Assembly: GCA_024509875.1 (NCBI GenBank)
Contig: JAMPIV010017775.1
Coordinates: forward strand, 248,001 to 312,000
DNA from: Oreohelix idahoensis
Lineage: Eukaryota; Mollusca; Gastropoda; Stylommatophora; Oreohelicidae
Direction: 5' to 3'
DNA: 64,000 nucleotides
Each line of letters starts with the position of its first letter. Position 1 is the first letter of the stretch. The notes below the pieces were generated by a model. That model did no database searches. It worked only from the letters and a program-made list of their open reading frames with translations, and was not told where the DNA came from. Below, piece after piece: positions 25,341 through 35,736 of the stretch. A program made the translations under genes and the position numbers.

Positions 25341-28300
25341 AAGAAGTCCCCCCATCAGACAAGTGTTTCGGCCCAGTATACTCCTTTACACTCTAAGGGG
25401 GGCGGGCCCACTTGGGTCATGACTCCCAAGCGTCTCAGCCTCCTGTTGTCTTGTATCGAAAATGAACCCATTTCACTTATGGTAGCAACTTTAATCCACA
25501 ACTCCGCCAGCCGTGGAGGCAATTGTGAAAGTAACAAAGAGAAGACAAATTATTCCGTTCGTTCCGTCGCACACACTGAGACACCATCGCGAAGCCGCCG
25601 AGCCTAGCCACTGAAATTCTGACACTGACACCTCCTATAATATACATCGCCTGTTGCCCCTCAGTCACAGCCCGCTCACTAGTACACCACAAAACTCAGC
25701 GTTTTGTGGACTTAGAAAAATTCCTGGTGTTTTCTGTACCGCAGCGTTTATTGTCACGATTTCCATTGCCCATTGCGGTTGTTCCACAGCCAGCCTGATG
25801 CCTTTTCGGCAGTTTCACTAAGCCTCTTCAGTGCCCTTGTTCTCGCCTGTCCCTTCAACCCCAACAGTTTCAATAGATCATACATTGATGCAGCCACAAG
25901 CCCTCTTGCGCCCACTTCAACAGCCATGACCCTTGTAGTGAACCCCTCGTGTCTCAGATCCGCGGCCAGATCACTATATTTGGCCGCTTTGAATGAATGT
26001 TGCTCGTCTAATCTGGATTCAAATGGCACGGTCAGTTCAATCAGTATGACCTGAAGCGTTGAAGAAGAATGAAGCACTATATCCGGCCGTCTCCGCGATT
26101 TCCTGATACTCTCTGGATATGCCCCTCGTCCAGGTAGGTCTACCGCCATCTCCCAGTCGTTTGCACAATCAAGAAGAGATGGTAAACTGCTACCTGGTTT
26201 ACTCGGTTTGGGGTGTGCTGACTTTCCTGCCCTCAGAAAGTATGTATTTGCGGTGCTCGGCCTGGGTTTGCTGTTCGCCTTCATCCTTGCTAGATCTATT
26301 GTCGCAGCAAGCTCATTTAGCACTTTGTTATGGCGCCAAGTGTATCGCCCTTGCCCTAATGACACCTTACACGCTGAGAGCACGTGTTCGAGTGTCTGCC
26401 TCCCCTGGTACAGGGGGCACTGCTCATCATCCGACTTTCCTCATTTCACAAGGTTGGTGGCCGACGGCAGCAGGTCATACATTGATCTAACCACGAAGCT
26501 GAGCCTAAGAGGTGCCATATGCCATATATCATTCCATGTCAAGGACCTCTGCAGGGCTCCTTCCCATGTAGTCCATTGGCCTTGTTGGACCTGCTGCACT
26601 GCTTTTTGCAACCTCTTATCATTCTCAGCCTCTCGTATCTCATGAACAACCATGTCTCTGCGCTCCCTGCTTGATGCCTTGGACCACCAGCGGATGTCTC
26701 CATGACCAAATCCCCGTCTATTCGTCTGTGTGTATCCGATTACCTCCCTCAGTTTGAGTGACTCTTGGGCAGCATCAACAGCTTCTTCCACTCTCCACTT
26801 CCTTCCCGTTTTCAGTGTAGGCTGAATGGACTTAACCACGTCATCAGCTGACTCGCGTAGCATCATTGCAAGCCTTGCCTTTCCAACTTTGTACTCTTCA
26901 ACAACTGACTTGAAAGGAAGCAGAAGTTTTGACTTTTTGCAGTACAGTGCTACATCTGACAGACCTGGTGGTACCCCTAGCCACTTTCTCATGAACTTGT
27001 TGACCTTTTGCTCTATAGCTTCGACTGTACTTGTGCTTATTTCATATATAAGCAGTGGCCACAGCAATTTCGGTATCAGCATGAACTGGAGGCACCACAG
27101 TTTGAACTTTCCCAAGAGTCTGCTTTGGTCTATGATCTGTAGCCCTCTGTCTGCCATTTCTATTGTCTGTTGCACTGCCTTCGAGTCTTTTAATGAGGCA
27201 TCGTACACCCTGCCAAGACTTTTAACAGGTTCCTCAATGACAGTAGGGATTCTTTGGTTGGAAACCACGAATATGTCTTCTGCTATCTTCCCTTTCCTGA
27301 CTGATAGGCTTCTCGACTTCTTGGGTTTGAAGCTCATTCTGCACCAGCTGACTAGTTCATCCAGGCTTTCTAACATCCTCCGGGCCTGATGTTCATCTGA
27401 TGTCAGAATTGTTGTGTCATCCATGAATGCTTTGAGCGGTGGCATGTGACACATTCCCCCAAGCTTTGGACCTATAGCCATTCCTTCGGCCGCATTGAGG
27501 ATTACCTGCATAGCCATCACGAATAGTATCGGAGAGATGGTACACCCCATTGCAATTCCAACTTCAAGGCCAATCCACTTCGTTGTGTACTCTCTGGTTG
27601 AAAATCTGACAGCAAACCCTGCGAAATACAGCTTCAGCATTGCTGCAATCTCTTGTGGAACATGATACATTTCTAGGGCCTGCCACAACATCTGGTGTGG
27701 AACGGATCCATAAGCATTCGCTAGATCCAACCAGATTACATGGAGGTTTGTTCTGTCAGACTTTGCCTTTTGGATTGCTTCCCAAATCATTGTGGCATGC
27801 TCTAGACATCCTGGTGTACCTGGGATACCTCCTTTCTGAATGGTAGTGTCAATGTACCCATTTGCCAGGAGGTATGTAGTGAGTCTTTTCGCCATCACTG
27901 AGAAGAATATCTTCCCTTCCACATTGAGTAGTGAGATTGGCCTGAACTGACTGATGTCTGTGGAATTTTGCTCCTTCGGGATGTAGACTCCGTTCGCCTT
28001 TCTCCATTCCTTGCTTACAAGCTGGGCTTTCCACGCATTCTTTAGTAAACGGAGCAGTCGTTTGAGCACTTCGGGGCATCTCTTATACACCACATATGGA
28101 ACACCATTAGGACCTGGAGCTGACTTGCACCGAGCTTTCTGGACAATGCTTTCTACCTCTTGCACCGTTGGGGGCTTGGTGTTAAATTCAGCTCCTGGCT
28201 TACTCGGCCATTTAAGGCCTGCCATGATGCTGAGCGGCTCATCTTTGCGACCATCTGAATATGTCATTCTAAGGTGTTCTTCCAGGTCTTCTTTCTTGAT

Positions 28301-28799
28301 GTTTAGCGTACCCGACCGTGGCTGCTCAAACAGTTCTTTGGCAAACTTGAAGGGCTCCCTGAAGAATCTTTCCCTATCCCTTCGAGTCTTCCTTCTCTTC
28401 CTGCACAACCTTTCTGCTCTACAAAGGGCATTATGTTGACCTTTCAGGTGCTCCCAAACCTGTCGTAACCCTTCCTTCTCTGTGGCAACTGCGTTCTTGA
28501 AAAGTTTTCGGGCATGCTTCTTCTGTTTCCTGATTTCTTCTATTTTAATTTGTCTTCTACTTTTTCGTGGTGGGTTACTTTCCCTTGCCTCCCTCACTCC
28601 GAACACTTTGCGACAGTGCAGATATATTATGTCGCCGAAGATTTCCAGCTTCTTCTCCAAACTTATCTGCTTCAGGTTGTTATCCAACTCTTTTGCCAAG
28701 GCTTCGTCCAGCTGTTCCCAAAGCCCTTTTGCACTGGCCGGTGGAAACTTGACTGTAGCAATGAGGCGCCTGTGAATACAGCTTACGGGGTGCTAACCC
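25341..28799 (-). mobile_element. R2/NeSL-type non-LTR retrotransposon, 5'-truncated, one nonsense codon
   Basis: One minus-strand reading frame runs from about 28799 to the stop at 25754. It holds an RT domain followed by a C-x-H-C zinc motif and a restriction-like endonuclease, the layout of R2/R4/NeSL/HERO-group elements. The frame is continuous except for a TGA at 26441-26443. The sequence from 25753 down to about 25341 is taken as 3' UTR, though its end is not certain. The upstream N-terminal zinc-finger/Myb part is lacking. The 5' end abuts another LINE relic at about 28816. Confidence 0.85.
25754..28799 (-). pseudogene. RT plus REL-endonuclease polyprotein with single in-frame TGA
   Basis: Counting from a possible start at 28699, RT motifs are SAPGPNGVPYVVYKRCPE (about 193-210), FRPISLLNVEGKIF (252-265), VIWLDLANAYGSVPH (321-335, first catalytic D at 325), GCTISPILF (385-393) and FMDDTTIL (425-432). 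After residue 752 comes TGA. The same frame then resumes with CPLYQGRQTLEHVLSAC (zinc-binding), RRPDIVLHS and VILIELTVPFE with a downstream KAAKY, the PD-(D/E)xK endonuclease core. The TGA falls where a tryptophan codon TGG is plausible, so one substitution may have killed the element. The frame stays open without a Met as far as 28799. A decoded stop cannot be excluded but is less likely. Confidence 0.88.
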
Positions 28800-28815
28800 G
28801 GTCAGCCGGTTTCTA

Positions 28816-29090
28816 GTCTTTCCCAGTGTCATCTGTCTTTCCAGAAATCAATCGGTAGTTTATACAGAGGTCCGTATAGCCTTGCTTCCAGCGTTGCCTC
28901 TCCGGGGCAGTGGGCCCGCCTCAACATATCACACTCGGGGCAGTCTCGAAGCACGTGCTCCGCAGTCTGGGGTCCCCGTCCACATGCACACATGGCCGAA
29001 CCGCCAATCCCAAATTTTTTATACATGTGGCTGCGGAGTCTATTGTGTCCTGTCTGAGGCGCAGAATGACAATTTGTTCTGATCTGTTCA
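28816..29090 (-). pseudogene. LINE 3'-end relic with C-x-C...AEHVLxDC motif
   Basis: The minus-strand frame reads MYKKFGIGGSAMCACGRGPQ, then TAEHVLRDCPECDMLRR, and closes with LPIDFWKDR. This is the zinc-binding tail that follows RNase H in many Jockey-like LINEs. Upstream the conserved LRLRTGHNRL block is split by a one-base deletion near 29065 (VILRLR in one frame, GHNRLRSHM in the next). No RNase H remains. The fragment lies directly upstream of the R2/NeSL-type element on the same strand. Confidence 0.65.
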
Positions 29091-29103
29091 TAGCTTGGTA
29101 GTC

Positions 29104-29730
29104 ATATATATATATATATATTTGGTTAGGTGTGTGCGTGCGTGCGAGTGTGAATGTAAAGATTAAATTTTGAGAAGGTGCTATGGGGTTGTGTGCTCCT
29201 GGCTGAGCAAGGTTTATTGGGTGTGGCAAACATGATTACAATGTAAGTCGAGTTAAACTTTGGTGAGTTCCATGTGACGTTTGCACGAGCAGCTGAACTC
29301 TTGATTGTTGTGACATGTGACAAAAGTAGAAGATATTATTGGCTAAAGTAAGCCTGGGGGTTTGGAATGTTAAGAAGTTATGACGTAGTTTCGCGTGACT
29401 TTTATGTACCTTTTAAATTACCACGTACTAATTGTGATTATGTTGTGTCGAGATTGACTTGGTCTTTGAGTTTAAGTATTTATTGTTGTGTACAGTGTGA
29501 AACCTTGTCCTCTAGACAAGGTTGCCGTTGTTCTTGTTGTTGTTGTTATTGGTGTTAGATTAGTGGTAACAGCGATGGTGTCACTGTTGTCGGAGGCAAA
29601 GGTGTGCGCTTAAGCGCTACCAACACAACACGTTCAGACCGATGGTTCATTACTAAGAACCAAATCTGAACAGACTAGTCACACCACGTGGGCATCACAT
29701 GTTCATACAGAACTGACCCTGACTAGATTT
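29104..29730. other. no gene recognised
   Basis: A short (TA)n tract at about 29105-29121 is followed by sequence with no recognisable motif up to the edge of the GTAAGTTG-family copy C. Confidence 0.4.
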
Positions 29731-29840
29731 CTGCAGTAATGGTCCAACAGTGGCCAAAACTCAAGGGTAATTAATGTAGGTCTTCAACGGTGTCTACCTT
29801 CGCACACGATTACTCTTGGCAGAGTTGTAGATAGAAGGAT
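29731..29840 (-). repeat. GTAAGTTG-family copy C, far part (split by LTR element)
   Basis: On the minus strand this is CTTCTATCTAC...GTGTGCGAAGGTAGACACC...GTTGGACCATTACTGCAG, the right end of the family. It matches 16995-17108 and 24200-24317. It joins 37063-38384 when the LTR element and one AGGAT are removed, as the uninterrupted copies A and B show. Confidence 0.75.
29836..29840. other. target-site duplication AGGAT (left)
   Basis: AGGAT precedes the left LTR and is repeated at 37063-37067 after the right LTR. The paralogous empty sites in copies A and B contain the site once (for example ATCCTTCTATC at 16997 on the opposite strand). Confidence 0.92.
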
Positions 29841-30887
29841 TGTTAAGAACAGAACTGGTGTAAAGGGACGTAAATTTGAGTATGTTAGAAGACAAGTTAG
29901 ATTCTGAGTTGGAGCACTTGTTTGCTTGTTCGCTGTTGAATTGTTTTGAAAATATCTCGTGATAGTTTCGAGAGATAGATTACAGATAGCGTGGAAAAAC
30001 GCTGATCATCTCAAGTAGTGAGATGTATCGTTTTGAGCGGCGTGAGAATAGCTCGCGGCTAGCCCGCAGATGATTGATTGACTGAGTTGTGTTGACCGTG
30101 AGGAAGTCTCGTGACTGCTTTTGAGCGGAACGAGTGTGTTATCTGAGTAGTGTGTCCTGGGCGTTGACTGGAGAGAGTCAGCCCTGAAAGTGTGTGTTTG
30201 CGCAGAGCACTATGAAAATGGCTAGCGATGGATTTCGCTGTGTTTTTGGATAAGTGGATATTTGATGTGAAGATGTTAGAGGCCTTGATATGTACAGGCC
30301 AGTATTTCCTAGTAGAGGATATTTCGTGAAGATGTTATTTAAGGCCAATATTTCACGTGATGACATTATGAGTTAATTGTAAACTGCGTGCAGGCAGTAT
30401 TTTGAGTACTAAGGCCATGATTTCACGTGATGACATTATGAGTTATTTGTAAACTGCGTGTGGGCAGTTCTCTTTGGATTGTTATGAGAGGTGGAGACAT
30501 TGTTCGGCCATATTTTTGAAGTAACATATTAGGCTAAACTGCTGAGTGGGCAGTTCTCTTGGATATTTTGAGATGTGTTTTGTAACCTGTATTTCTTGAT
30601 GTCATTTGTATGGTGTTGTGGCGTGAATAAACCGTTATTAAAACGTCACCAGCAGCTTCACTCCTTCCATGACTTTCACGTGCGTTATTGTGGTGTATGA
30701 CTGAATCAACACACGCCCTCTGCTGACATTCCAGACGCAGTGACATAGTAGTTACACATACTTATAAATAGCCCTGTGTGGGCGTAGTCGTACAACAGAA
30801 CCTCGACTTAGATTTATTACTAGCCTATGTGGCGATGATGTAGACATGAACACACATACCGTTGAAACACAACTACTACTTTTATCA
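29841..30887 (+). repeat. left LTR of the gag-only element
   Basis: The 1047-bp repeat starts TGTTAAGAACAGAACTGG and ends CTACTACTTTTATCA. It contains two 70-bp tandem units (starting near 30343 and 30413), each with a TCACGTGA palindrome. An AATAAA lies near 30627 and a TATA-like CTTATAAATAG near 30760. The U3/R/U5 limits cannot be fixed from sequence alone. The next bases, GTGGTGGTTTACAG, contain a TGG that could start the primer-binding site. Confidence 0.92.
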
Positions 30888-31182
30888 GTGGTGGTTTACA
30901 GATTTAATGGGATCTAACACCTACCATATTCGCGTTGATGAACTGTGTGACGTTTCGGACAAAACATGTTCAATATATTCTACACATGAATCCTACACAC
31001 CACTGCTGTTACAGTGGTCGTTTTCAGAGTTGACAAAGGGTTCCAGTACCTGGTCAAGTTATTGAATACAAGTTTAAATGTACGGAAGCGCTATTTCCAA
31101 TCCTTCTACACGTGTGCCACAAGATAGGAGTGGTAAGATCATCTGTTCTGGTTATTAACTTCAAGTACGAACAGATGTGCGG

Positions 31183-31314
31183 CAGTTCCAGCCCTTGTAC
31201 ACGTACAATTCAAGTCAGTTCCAGCCCTTGTACACGTACAATTCAAGTCAGTTCCAGCCCTTGTACACGTACAATTCAAGTCAGTTCCAGCCCGTTTACA
31301 CGTACAATACAAGG
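31183..31314. repeat. 33-bp tandem repeat, 4 copies, in the element leader
   Basis: Units start at 31183, 31216, 31249 and 31282 with the core CAGTTCCAGCCCTTGTACAC, then GTACAATTCAAGT. The fourth is slightly diverged. The length is a multiple of three, so it stays open, but it lies 480 bp before the first gag frame and is probably untranslated leader. Confidence 0.95.
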
Positions 31315-31798
31315 CAAGTGTTGCAGCATTGCACTGTTCCAGTTGCTGTCGTTGTGTGCAAGCACATAGCGTGCTAAATCAAGACCTGAGGGGAAAGGTG
31401 TCAAGTTCCAATGCCTTTCTGTGGTTATTTGTTTTACCATTGAACTTTGTGATATCCAGGGTGTTAGCGGAAAGGAACGGGATTGTTTTCATTCAAGATA
31501 AGTGGTTGTTTGTTGTGTGAACTGTGTCGCCTTAATGTATGTCAACGAGCCTTCCTGTGCTTTTCATTACCTATGCTGTTGATAACTGTTGTTTTTGTTG
31601 TCTAGGTATATACTGACAACTTTTTTAGGATTTAATGCATAGGTGTTGATGGTTATATGACATATGTGGACCTCCCTGATATGGATATGACCATATAAAG
31701 GTTCTTTACACAGAAATCGTTTAGACAGTAATTGGGAATAGGTGGAATTTGTTGAATAGTTATTTAACTGTGAAGGGTAGAGAGTTGATTAAATCACC

Positions 31799-32200
31799 AT
31801 GGATTTTGATGATAATCCAGATGATATGAGGCCTATACTAGAATATTTAGCGGAAGTAGCTGAATATGTTGAGGGATTAAAAGGCCCAGCACTTGATAGA
31901 TACGTGCTGGATGGGTTTTTGTTTAGTGCAGTAGCAGCCATAAAGTTTTTTACTGACGATAACCCTCATTCAAATCCTGAAATGATCATGGCTAGAGATT
32001 TGGCGGTGTTGTTAGAATGCCTACGTCCGATAGTGTACGATTATACTCGGGCTAGACATAATTATATGCATAAAATTGTACACAATATGATCGGCAACAA
32101 CATGCAGGAGGATAACAAAAAGGAATTAGAAGAGGAGGAGCGGATGAAGAAAAACAAACAGATTGCTCTACAAGAAAGGCTAATTTTTTGCAAGATATGA
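31799..32200 (+). CDS. gag-like protein, N-terminal part (ORF a)
   Basis: An ATG at 31799, preceded by AATCACC, opens a 133-codon frame. The protein begins MDFDDNPDDMRPILEYL, has a helical central part (ALDRYVLDGFLFSAVAAIKF) and ends in a charged helix (EELEEEERMKKNKQ-like). I recognise no named domain. Position after the leader and before a coiled-coil frame indicates the N-terminus of a gag. The frame ends 14 bp after a run of six T at 32184-32189. The following frame is in the -1 phase across that run, so the two probably form one protein through a shift or through a one-base loss. Confidence 0.6.
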   Translation: MDFDDNPDDMRPILEYLAEVAEYVEGLKGPALDRYVLDGFLFSAVAAIKFFTDDNPHSNPEMIMARDLAVLLECLRPIVYDYTRARHNYMHKIVHNMIGNNMQEDNKKELEEEERMKKNKQIALQERLIFCKI

Positions 32201-32814
32201 CTGGAAAGAGTAAATTACAAGAAACAGTGTCGAGACTAACACATGATTTAGATAAGTCAAACATGGAACTTACTAAAGTGCAAGCGGCGTTAGAAGCTGC
32301 ATTGGGTAAAGTTAAGGATTTGGAAAATCAAGTGCATTATAGAGATGATGAGGTTAGTGATCTTAAGCAACAACTTCAGGAAAACAAAGAGAGGTGTGGT
32401 AAATTAGAAGCTGAGACAACTGACCGTGATAGGTCTTATACAAAGACACTAATTGATTTGTTGAATAAAGTAAATTCTGGTATTGAAGATGAGAATTATA
32501 CTGAATTTCCGAATGAAGTTGAAGAGCTATTGAATAATGAGGATAGTGAGAATGAAACACGACAACTAAGTGCAAATAAAGAAAAGGATGAGAAAGACAA
32601 ATTAGAAGAGTTAACGACTGAGAGAGAGAAGATGATTAAGATTGAGAGATTGCTAACAGAGGAGAGAAGTAAAGTTTTGACATTTGACAAATTAAATAGG
32701 AAATTAAGTGGAGAAATTTCACCAAAAAATATTAATTGCAGAAGGGACAAAAAGAGTAGAGGCCCTACTCGATATTATTTTGAACAACAAGATATGGTCT
32801 ACTGTCAATGTTGA
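32188..32814 (+). CDS. gag-like coiled-coil protein (ORF b)
   Basis: This 208-residue frame overlaps ORF a in the -1 phase and has no clear ATG of its own before MTGKSKLQ at 32197. It is rich in heptads (LTHDLDKSNMELTKVQAALE, VKDLENQVHYRDDEVSDLKQ), so a long coiled coil spans about residues 10-75 and again 120-165. The autonomous element at 54.8-64 kb also has a coiled coil in its gag, but I see no direct sequence match. Translation as a continuation of ORF a is inferred. Confidence 0.6.
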   Translation: MQDMTGKSKLQETVSRLTHDLDKSNMELTKVQAALEAALGKVKDLENQVHYRDDEVSDLKQQLQENKERCGKLEAETTDRDRSYTKTLIDLLNKVNSGIEDENYTEFPNEVEELLNNEDSENETRQLSANKEKDEKDKLEELTTEREKMIKIERLLTEERSKVLTFDKLNRKLSGEISPKNINCRRDKKSRGPTRYYFEQQDMVYCQC

Positions 32815-32902
32815 CAATGCTAGACAGAAAGTTGTTTTTGCCAACATACAAGTAATAAAAAGTTAAATGTGATGGAAAGAGCTATTTTCGGGGAAACAAT
32901 AA

Positions 32903-33478
32903 CTTTCCAAGGTGATAACAAGGGATAAAGTTATAAGTAGTGGTTCCAATGAGGAAACCCATTATATGCGTAAGGATAAAGATACTTTTAGAGATAAGCA
33001 TATTGTCAAAGAAAAGAATGGAAAGAGTTTTGGTAGGAGAGATGATCCTAAGGTTAGAAAATACCAAGGGAATTCATATGATAATAATTTTCCTTCTCAG
33101 AGAGAAAAAAGACAAGTTAATGTATCTCAACATTTTAATTCTGAGAATTTTGAAAATAATGGTACAGGCAAATACAAGAAGGGTTTTCAATCGTGCAATA
33201 ATTTTTCTGACAGATTTTTTGTTCGGAGTAGAAACGTTAAGCATAACAAGTCTGACTGGGATTATAGAAATAATAATAGTCTCAAACAAAGAGGAAATGA
33301 TGATAAATATTTTTTATCAAACAACAAATAATAAGTGCAATTATGCTACTTTTGCTCGACATGAGCCTAGAATCATTGATAATGATGCCACAAATACTAC
33401 TGCTTGTTATGGTTGTGATTTTGAAAGAGCATCACGTTGTTGTGAACATAAAGGAAGAGTCGATGACATCGTGAAGTG
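32903..33478 (+). CDS. basic, Asn/Lys/Arg-rich nucleocapsid-like frames (ORF c)
   Basis: Two adjoining frames make up this region. From 32903 to 33331 the product is rich in N, K, R, D and S (for example RRDDPKVRKYQGNSYDNNF), as expected of a nucleic-acid-binding gag tail. A second frame to 33478 ends with CYGCDFERASRCCEHKGR, a cysteine/histidine cluster that could bind zinc but does not fit the standard CX2CX4HX4C knuckle. A stop just before 32903 separates it from ORF b, so the gag is either spliced, shifted or decayed. Confidence 0.45.
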
Positions 33479-35721
33479 ACCAGATTTCTACACAAACCAC
33501 ATTGCGAGGTAATTGTTTATTTAACCTCTCCGTTGTTCTTAGTAAATTTCACCATTCATTAAAATGGAAATTTTCGTTTGTATTTTTTGAGCAGAGGCGA
33601 CTTCTCGATAAGGGTCATCGCTCCTGTTTACGTTAGCGGCAGGAATGTAGGTCAACATTGTACCTGAGTGTCTGTTCAAGCGGAACATATCTGCGTGCTA
33701 ACTATGCATTGGACGTATTACCCCTAGTGTTTATGAGATGTCGGCAAGACCTATGGAGATTTTTTGCATTTGATTCTTTTTTGTTTGTTTGTTAGGACAG
33801 TAGATGTTATTGTATTCTATTGTATAGATCATTATAGGTTGTTATATTTGAAATATTATGTAATTTCTCTGTAATATTATGATCATCATCTTTATGCATC
33901 ATTTGATGTCAATAGTTTTTCTTGATATGTATGACTGTTTTAATTATGCATTAGTTCATTTCGATGCTATTTTTATACAATTGTGTTTTGGATAATGTGT
34001 AGTGTGTTAGATGGTAGTGACGTGTCGTTTACTATTGATGAATGCAATGAGCAGGTTTATATTTAATGTTACTGGTTACAAACCTATGCCTATTTACACC
34101 ATATAATCATTGACTTTTATACTCTGGTGTAGAACTTGCCGTTTTTATTGTTTTGTTTTACAGATGTAATAGTTAAGATAGTTTTGTACATAATGAGTTT
34201 GCCAGCCCTATGCACATACTCATTAGTGGTAATGTTACAATAGTTACTTTTAGTACATCAGATGGAGATAGATATAAATTTATAACTAAATAACACTGTA
34301 GCTAAGCTGAACGTGATTGTCAGCCGGAAATATTTAAAAGTTTAAATTGAACTGTATAGAGAAAATTAACAGCGTTTGCTGATATTGTTATTTGATTGAG
34401 GAATCTAAAGATCTGATTTAAGCACTTGCTTAGCATACATTACGTTGTTTTCATATATTTGCAAATTTGTATGTTGGTGATAGTGTGTTTTTCTTTGTAT
34501 TTTCTTTCTGATGTATTTTTTGGGAAAAAAACTTACACGTGTTGATTAGTGTTTGCTTAGATATAGGAATTGTTATATATCTCTCATTTTGCTAAAGCTA
34601 GTTTCTTTGTTATTTTGTTAATTATAGATTTGAATTAATTAAATTAAAATACTATTTTATGTAACTTAGCGTTACGAAATATTTTTGTATTGTATTTTTT
34701 GGAAAATATTCTTTTTTTCCGGACATTGTAATTTTTTTTTTGGTTTTTGTGTGTGCCTAGCGCTTGACTATGCGCTATGTTTGATATGTAGAGTAATTTT
34801 AGTTCTTTAAAGAAAGTTTTTTTTTTTTTTTGGATGTTATGTTGTATTAGCGCTTGATTGTGCGTTGTTCGAACTTAGTTATAGCAATGCTATTACTTTT
34901 TTGTGTGGTGTCGATAATTTATTGTTGGTTATGTATAACTTTTATAACTTGTTTAAATTACTGATTATGTTTTGTTTAGTTATAAACTATTTTTTGTGGT
35001 ATTAGTATAGGTATACTTTGTTATTTAGTTTTGTGCTTTTCGATCATGTTTGTATGTACTATAAAATACTTTGTTTGATATAAATAGTTATTGGTATATA
35101 TTTTTACCAACTTTCTCTATAGTCATACTTTTTGATTTCCATCTGTCTTTGTTGATTATTCTTCATTCTATTCTTTCTTTTCCGTTGTCTTTTCAGTATG
35201 GTTTCATATTTTGTTTACATTCCGTGCGTTGTTTGCGTTTCGCATCCTTCTTATATACTTCTTCTTTCGCTTCTTATACTTTCATTCTTTGTATTGTTAA
35301 TACAAATATAAACTTAATATAGTGTAACTACCTGTGATATTTGTAGTTATTTTACATATAAGAAATTGTTTGAATGCAATATTATTGTTTTTCCTCATAT
35401 TCTGATTTCATACTTACCTTGATTATGGATCATTTTTCTTTTGCTTGATATTGCCTTTTCTTTTATTATCGGTTGTTTCCTATTTAATTGTTCTGTATTC
35501 ACTTAACTCGGTTTTGTAATGCATTATTTTTTAGTATGTTTAATTGATTACATTGGATACTTCATTTCTACATTTCACTAAATGCTTATATTTTGTAGAT
35601 GTCGTATGTTGACTTAACTTAAGGTAATTCTTATACGCAAATGTTAGAGATTCATTGTCCTCTTAACTTTTTTGGGGGATGTAATTGTTAAAAAAAATGA
35701 TAGAATCATTTTTTTTTCTCC
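33479..35721 (+). other. T/G-rich non-coding interior where pol would be
   Basis: About 2.2 kb without open frames over 83 codons. The plus strand is markedly rich in T, with repeated patches such as TAGCGCTTGA...TGCGCTATG at 34757 and 34850. No RT, integrase or RNase H motif was found in any frame. It may be filler sequence or a captured segment in this non-autonomous element. Confidence 0.55.
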
Positions 35722-35736
35722 GGGGGTGAGGTAAGA
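35722..35736 (+). promoter_or_regulatory. polypurine tract
   Basis: GGGGGTGAGGTAAGA lies immediately before the right LTR, the expected plus-strand priming site in reverse transcription of LTR elements. Only one T per seven or so bases interrupts the purines. Confidence 0.8.

Noticed and set aside
26826..28816. Plus-strand open frames of 97-187 codons opposite the R2/NeSL-type element
   Set aside because: They are shadows of the minus-strand polyprotein, with no motif of their own.
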